Of a stretch of 9,957 bases of DNA, positions 7,016 through 9,957 are shown piece after piece. Positions within the stretch are counted from its first letter, which is position 1; every line of letters starts with the position of its first letter. Source of the DNA: JADGGV01 sp035715725 (lineage in GTDB: Bacteria; Gemmatimonadota; Gemmatimonadetes; Longimicrobiales; RSA9). The DNA lies in NCBI GenBank assembly GCA_035715725.1, contig DASTKT010000003.1, positions 1-9,957 on the forward strand. The letters run 5' to 3'. A program made the position numbers and the translations under genes. The notes under the pieces were generated by a model. That model was not told the DNA's origin, ran no database searches, and was given only the letters and a program-made list of their open reading frames with translations.

Positions 7016-8056
7016 TCAAAAAACCGCCGTTCCCGAAACCAGCGGAATCACCTCCTCCGCGAACCGCTCCATCTCCTCCGCCTGCGGCGAGAACTGGAGC
7101 AGGAGCAGCTCCACGCCGCCGCGCTCGAACTCGAGGATCCGCTCGGCCACCTGCTCCGGCGTGCCGACCAGTCCGCTCCTGAGCCCGCGGTTCGAGACGG
7201 AGTAGTCCTCCAGCGTGACGCGCTGCTCGAGCTGCGTGTTGCCGATCCAGTCCTGGTAGTTCGCGAAGCCCTTCGCGCTCTGCTTCACGTCGGTGATCCG
7301 CTCGACCTCGCGCCGCGCCGCCGCCTCCGTCTCACGCACCACGACGTAGCCCGCCGCCCCGAACGCCATCGGCGGGAGGCCGTGCCGCTCTCGCCGCTCG
7401 CGCATGTCCGCCACCTTGCGGCCGATGACCTCCGGCGGATCGCCGTGCGTCAGCCAGGCGTCGCACTTCTCGGAGATCAGCGCCTTCGCGGCCGGCGACT
7501 CGCCGCCCGCGTAGATCGTCGGCCGCGGGCGGCGCACCGGCTTCGGCTCCAGCAGCGCCTCCTCGACCGTGTAGTAGCGCCCGGAGAAGGAGAACGTCGG
7601 CTCGCGCCACAGGCCGTCCACCACCTCCAGCCACTCCGCCGTCCGCGCGTAGCGGTCGTCGTGCTGGTCGAAGTGCACGCCGTACTGCCGCGCCTCCGTC
7701 GCCCACCACGACGAGACGACGTTCAGCGCCAGCCGCCCGCCGCTGATGTGGTCGATGTTCGCCGCCTGCTTCGCCAGCAGGGCGGGGGAGTGGAACGTCG
7801 GCCGCACCGCGACCATGATCTCCAGCCGCTCCGTCACCGCCGCGAGCGCCGCCGCCGTGCTCCACGCATCCAGCGAGGGCGCGTCCATCCCCTTGATGTC
7901 GTTCAGGTTCAGCTCCGCCACGAGCGTCAGGTCGAAGCCGATCTCCTCGCTGCGCCGGGCCAGGCGGCGGACGTACGCCCACGTCGCCTCCATCCCCTCG
8001 TCGTCGACGTTGCGCAGCCAGCCGCCGAAGACGGGGAGCCAGTAGCCGAAGCGCAT
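7016..8056 (-). CDS. LLM-class (luciferase-like) FMN-dependent monooxygenase, SfnG/SsuD-like
   Basis: This is a bacterial-luciferase-fold (TIM-barrel) enzyme of 346 residues that would use reduced FMN and O2 supplied by a separate reductase. It opens with 'MRFGYWLPVFGGW'. It carries the conserved block 'PALLAKQAANIDHISGGRLALNVVSSWW' (residues 91-118), then 'HDDRYARTAEWL' (132-143), 'FSGRYYTVEEALLEPKP' and 'PTIYAGGESPAAK'. These resemble the alkanesulfonate and dimethylsulfone monooxygenases (SsuD, SfnG); other substrates within the LLM family cannot be excluded. The ATG overlaps the upstream ATP-grasp stop in TGATG, with GGGAGG (8069-8064) 7 nt before it, so the two are translationally coupled. 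The same frame stays open upstream to 9268, but that part lies inside the ATP-grasp gene and its leader and is a shadow. If the upstream Cys attenuator is real, this enzyme is expressed on cysteine shortage, which would fit organosulfur scavenging. Confidence 0.92.
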   Translation of the reverse strand: MRFGYWLPVFGGWLRNVDDEGMEATWAYVRRLARRSEEIGFDLTLVAELNLNDIKGMDAPSLDAWSTAAALAAVTERLEIMVAVRPTFHSPALLAKQAANIDHISGGRLALNVVSSWWATEARQYGVHFDQHDDRYARTAEWLEVVDGLWREPTFSFSGRYYTVEEALLEPKPVRRPRPTIYAGGESPAAKALISEKCDAWLTHGDPPEVIGRKVADMRERRERHGLPPMAFGAAGYVVVRETEAAARREVERITDVKQSAKGFANYQDWIGNTQLEQRVTLEDYSVSNRGLRSGLVGTPEQVAERILEFERGGVELLLLQFSPQAEEMERFAEEVIPLVSGTAVF

Positions 8057-9045
8057 CACGCCACCTCCCGCGCCGCCGGGACGAGCCCGGCCTCCGCCTC
8101 GAGCCAGTCCGCCAGCCGCTCGAACGGGTCGAAGCCCACCACCCGCGGCGCCTCGGCGACGAAGTTCGAGAGCGCATTCACGTCGTAGTAGTAGAGCCGG
8201 CCGTCGCGGGAATCGATCATGTACTCGACGCCGCCGATCTCGATGCCGGCCGCGGCCATGATCCGTTCCACCGCGTCGACGACCTCCGGCGGCGCGTCGT
8301 AGCCCTCGACCCGGAGCCCGTTCTTCGGCGCGTCCAGCGCGCACGCCGCCCGCTCCAGCTCCGCGCCGTCCACCGTCTGGCAGACATCCGCCGGGCACAG
8401 GTTGAAGCTGTCGCCGGGCGTGTAGATCCGGATCGCGTACAGGTAGCGCCCGTCCAGTACCTCCACGCGCACGATCCGCCCTTCGTCCGCCGGGATGAAC
8501 TCCTGCACCAGCGCCGTCGCGTCGATCCCCAGGTCGAGCGCGCCCGACTCCGCCGCCCGCCGGAGCTGCTCCGGCGTCTCGAAGCGACGCACCCCCGCGC
8601 CGCTCCCGCCGATGTTCGGCTTCACCACGACCGGGAAGCGCAGCCCCTCCGCCGCCGCCGGCGCCTGCGCCGCGTCGTTGATCACCCGCGCCTTCGGGTA
8701 CGGCAGCCCCAGCTCCTCGAGCAACGAGAGCTGGAGAGCCTTCGAGATCTCCGTCCGCCACGCCGCCGTCCCGTTGATCACCCGCACGCCCCGCCGCTCC
8801 AGGTGCGCCAGGTACTGCGACGTGTAGAAGATCCCCCGGCCATGCCCCCGCAGGTACGCCGACGGGCTCATCCGGTTGAACACCAGCGCGTACGGCGGCT
8901 CCACCTCCGCCGGGTCGTGCCGGTGGCTCGCCGCGTCCAGCCGCACGTACGGCGTCCCCCGCCGCTCCAGCTCCGCGAACAGCGGCCGGAACCAGTCCGG
9001 ATGCTCGTGATAGATCGCGATCGGGCGATCCTCGCTCCTCGCCAT
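8056..9045 (-). CDS. RimK-like ATP-grasp ligase
   Basis: A 329-residue ATP-grasp protein (RimK/COG0189-like). Such enzymes activate a carboxylate as acyl-phosphate and join it to an amine or thiol. Visible elements: a pre-ATP-grasp N-domain (1-95); the fold's lysine in 'FPVVVKP' (Lys142); the glycine-rich loop GGSGAG (146-151); 'ALVQEFIPADEG' (Glu182); and metal ligands in 'GVEYM' (Glu274) and 'YYYDVNALSNF' (Asp288, Asn290). 'CPADVC' (Cys217, Cys222) is an extra feature of unknown meaning. ATG at 9045 chosen: GGAGGG (9058-9053) lies 7 nt upstream and the product then starts at a sensible 'RPIAIYHEHPDW'. A longer GTG start at 9105 would begin just past the terminator, adds a low-complexity Arg/Gly stretch and lacks a ribosome site. 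It overlaps the monooxygenase start by one base. The substrate is unknown; ligation of an amino acid to a sulfur compound or a peptide is possible but is inference. Confidence 0.92.
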   Translation of the reverse strand: MARSEDRPIAIYHEHPDWFRPLFAELERRGTPYVRLDAASHRHDPAEVEPPYALVFNRMSPSAYLRGHGRGIFYTSQYLAHLERRGVRVINGTAAWRTEISKALQLSLLEELGLPYPKARVINDAAQAPAAAEGLRFPVVVKPNIGGSGAGVRRFETPEQLRRAAESGALDLGIDATALVQEFIPADEGRIVRVEVLDGRYLYAIRIYTPGDSFNLCPADVCQTVDGAELERAACALDAPKNGLRVEGYDAPPEVVDAVERIMAAAGIEIGGVEYMIDSRDGRLYYYDVNALSNFVAEAPRVVGFDPFERLADWLEAEAGLVPAAREVA

Positions 9046-9106
9046 GAACGTTCCCTCCCCTCCGGGTGGACGGCCGCGCCGCCGGCACCCGCCGGCGCAC
9101 GGCACG

Positions 9107-9140
9107 AAAAAAGGCCCCCTCTCCGCGGGAGAGGGGGCCT
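9107..9140 (-). terminator. Intrinsic terminator in the operon leader (attenuator)
   Basis: On the - strand AGGCCCCCTCTCC (9140-9128) pairs perfectly with GGAGAGGGGGCCT (9124-9112) around a CGC loop, followed by a run of six U (9112-9107). This is a textbook Rho-independent terminator. It lies downstream of the Cys-rich leader ORF (stop at 9163) and ends about 60 nt before the ATP-grasp ATG, within the same transcript. Position and the competing upstream pairing indicate control of read-through into the ATP-grasp/monooxygenase operon. Confidence 0.88.
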
Positions 9141-9162
9141 GGGCTCGCCGGGTCGGACCCGG

Positions 9163-9306
9163 CTACGTCGATGCGTCCCCAGCTTCCGGACGACGACGAG
9201 CTCCCGCCTCTCCCCGGGGGAGAGCCGAACACGCGCAGCGACACGTACACGCGCAGGTGCGCGTGCATCCACAGGCGCGGCGAGTCGTGTTCGGGACGGA
9301 GATCAT
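9163..9306 (-). CDS. Cys-rich leader peptide (putative cysteine-sensing uORF, 47 aa)
   Basis: This small ORF was found by reading the leader of the ATP-grasp operon. It starts at ATG 9306 with GGAG (9315-9312) 5 nt upstream and stops with TAG at 9165-9163. The product begins MISVPNTTRRA and has Cys at 12, 14, 18, 20, 22, 24 and 26 (seven in 15 residues), then an Arg/Ala/Glu-rich tail. The Cys codons end just before hairpin arm A of the attenuator, and the stop lies between the protector hairpin and the terminator, as in amino-acid operon leaders. Short poly-Cys uORFs that attenuate sulfur genes are described in mycobacteria; equating this one with them is inference. Alternatives: a Cys-rich RiPP precursor modified by the two downstream enzymes, or chance from the palindromic CACGCGCA/TGCGCGTG repeats. 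Other frames through the same stretch lack a stop and a good start signal. Confidence 0.6.
   Translation of the reverse strand: MISVPNTTRRACGCTRTCACTCRCACSALPRGEAGARRRPEAGDAST
9203..9226 (-). promoter_or_regulatory. Protector/antiterminator hairpin of the leader
   Basis: On the RNA, arm A CTCTCC (9224-9219) pairs with GGAGAG (9213-9208) around a 5-nt loop. The same downstream strand, arm B GGGAGAGG (9214-9207), can pair over 8 bp with CCTCTCCC (9134-9127) in the terminator's 5' arm and loop. The A-B hairpin and the A-free B-C pairing are mutually exclusive, and B-C prevents the terminator. A ribosome held at the last Cys codon (9231-9229) would cover arm A and leave arm B free. Confidence 0.65.
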
Positions 9307-9316
9307 CTCGGCTCCG
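9297..9316 (-). promoter_or_regulatory. Leader-ORF ribosome site within a small hairpin
   Basis: GGAG (9315-9312), spaced 5 nt from the ATG at 9306, sets the start of the Cys-rich ORF. CGGAG (9316-9312) can pair with CTCCG (9301-9297), enclosing the start codon in a weak 5-bp hairpin, so leader translation might itself be tuned. Confidence 0.5.
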
Positions 9317-9359
9317 GAAATGACGAACGCCCGGTCGGTCCGTGCCGCCGGGCGAATGC

Positions 9360-9389
9360 GCTTTAGCTCGTTGTTTTACGTGGCGGCAA
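9360..9389 (-). promoter_or_regulatory. Possible promoter of the leader/ATP-grasp operon
   Basis: The - strand has TTGCCG (9389-9384), an 18-nt spacer and TAAAGC (9365-9360), in the only AT-rich patch upstream of the leader ORF. Transcription would start near 9354, right at a 7-bp hairpin (9354-9348 with 9334-9328) and about 48 nt before the leader ATG. The -10 match is weak and an alternative TAAAAC (9378-9373) is nearby. Confidence 0.35.
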
Positions 9390-9465
9390 GCGGCGGCAAA
9401 TCACCACGGATCGATTGTCGACCCCCACCATAACCGACCCCGGACCGCGCGTCAAGCGACGAGGG

Positions 9466-9488
9466 GCGGCGCCGCGCCCGGGCGCCGC
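9466..9488 (-). terminator. Possible terminator after the SRPBCC gene
   Basis: GCGGCGCC (9466-9473) pairs with GGCGCCGC (9481-9488) across a 7-nt loop, about 58 bp past the SRPBCC stop. No U-tract follows on the - strand. It may separate that gene from the leader promoter downstream. Confidence 0.3.
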
Positions 9489-9545
9489 ACCCTGCCGGCG
9501 CTCCGGTGCCCGGCGCCCCCGGCAACGAGTCCGTTGTCGCGGCTT

Positions 9546-9957
9546 TCACGGGTTCGATCCGTGTCGATTCGGGCGCGGAGCGAATTTCCCCGCGACGGCA
9601 TGGCTCGTATCGCTCACCCGTCCGGTCTCCAGCAGCTCCTTCAACCGCTGCAGGTTCGAACGCTCCTCTTCGGCCGGGAACTTTCCGATCAGCGCGAGTG
9701 CCGCGCGGCCGAGCGTCCCGAGCGGCGTCTTCATCACCTCGCGAACCTCCGCCTCGCCGGCCTCGGCGCCAGGGGCGAAGTGAATCTCCCAGGATGCCTT
9801 CAGCACCGGCAGCGACACCGTCTCGTAGCGGATCAGCTCGTTCGCACGCTCCTCCGTCACCTTGACGGTCCATTTCACCCGGATGCCCAGCGGTCCCTGG
9901 ATCGTCCAGCGCCACGTCGCCGGGCCGACCGGGTCGATGGCCATGACGTCCCCCAGG
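9546..9957 (-). CDS. SRPBCC family (polyketide cyclase/dehydrase-like) protein, N-terminus outside window
   Basis: This is the C-terminal part of a START/Bet v1-fold protein. Visible features are 'WRWTIQGPLGIRVKWTVKVTEERANELIRYE', which matches the central strands of SRPBCC proteins of the cyclase/dehydrase type, and 'WEIHFAPG...EVREVMKTPLGTLGRAALALIGKFPAEEERSNLQRLKELLETG'. The latter is the usual last strand plus C-terminal helix with its 'LQRLKELLETG' ending. The frame is open to the window edge, and the family normally has about 50 more residues N-terminally, so the ATG at 9944 is probably internal. The ligand is unknown. Nothing links it to the downstream operon apart from shared strand; about 240 bp separate it from the leader ORF. 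Confidence 0.82.
   Translation of the reverse strand, partial: LGDVMAIDPVGPATWRWTIQGPLGIRVKWTVKVTEERANELIRYETVSLPVLKASWEIHFAPGAEAGEAEVREVMKTPLGTLGRAALALIGKFPAEEERSNLQRLKELLETGRVSDTSHAVAGKFAPRPNRHGSNP

Noticed and set aside
6593..8188. 531-codon + strand ORF through the spacer and antisense to the monooxygenase
   Set aside because: Arg-rich shadow; the opposite strand has the conserved LLM protein.
9046..9105. GTG start at 9105 for the ATP-grasp gene
   Set aside because: No Shine-Dalgarno site, a low-complexity extension, and it begins immediately after the terminator U-tract.
8057..9268. N-terminal extension of the monooxygenase frame up to 9268, including a run of five Ser codons
   Set aside because: It overlaps the whole ATP-grasp gene and the leader; no ribosome site at 9268, while a good one sits at 8069-8064. 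The Ser run lies past arm B, which does not suit attenuation.
9046..9360. T-box or known metabolite riboswitch in the ATP-grasp leader
   Set aside because: I find no T-box AGGGTGG-type motif nor cores of the SAM, TPP or cobalamin classes; a translated leader explains the layout better.
9547..9563. tRNA T-arm-like sequence (5-bp stem, loop GTTCGAT)
   Set aside because: No matching acceptor, D or anticodon arms around it; it overlaps the coding end of the SRPBCC gene, so it is probably chance or at most a relic.

Overview
This window is very GC-rich DNA (about 70% by eye). Its ABC-export genes resemble families common in Gemmatimonadota and Acidobacteriota: a stand-alone MacB-like permease and a long 'ADOP'-type double-FtsX permease. 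Dispersed 'cacggagacacggg'-type spacer repeats fit the same kind of soil or environmental bacterium. Shine-Dalgarno sites (GGAGG) precede most genes. I could not run a database search, so the phylum is an inference.

Left part (1-3217, + strand): the end of a tripartite ABC exporter operon. A LolD/MacB-type ATPase, truncated by the window edge, overlaps a HlyD/MacA-type adaptor by 4 bp. A 4-TM MacB-type permease follows 2 bp after the adaptor stop. The adaptor carries an unusual insert of about 110 residues with two cysteines and a Gly-rich stretch.

Middle (3218-7015): a convergent 431-bp spacer is a nested inverted repeat around a strong hairpin. It is followed on the - strand by an 806-residue ADOP-type permease. 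Upstream of that gene lie about 950 bp without a convincing gene, holding G-rich clusters, an 18-bp tandem repeat and several hairpins.

Right part (7016-9400, - strand): the most interesting region. A two-gene operon encodes a RimK-like ATP-grasp ligase and a luciferase-like flavin monooxygenase of the SfnG/SsuD type, joined by a TGATG overlap. In its 5' leader is a 47-codon ORF with its own Shine-Dalgarno site and seven Cys codons within 15 codons. A 13-bp GC-rich hairpin with a U-tract (an intrinsic terminator) follows, ending about 60 nt before the ATP-grasp start. An upstream hairpin has an arm that can pair with the terminator's 5' arm instead. Together these match a classical ribosome-mediated attenuator that would sense Cys-tRNA (that is, cysteine or sulfur supply) and control an oxidative, probably organosulfur-linked operon. 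This is inferred from sequence and is the main item to test. A less likely alternative is that the Cys-rich peptide is a substrate (RiPP precursor) of the two enzymes.

Right edge (9546-9957, - strand): the C-terminal part of a SRPBCC/cyclase-dehydrase-like protein, cut by the window edge.
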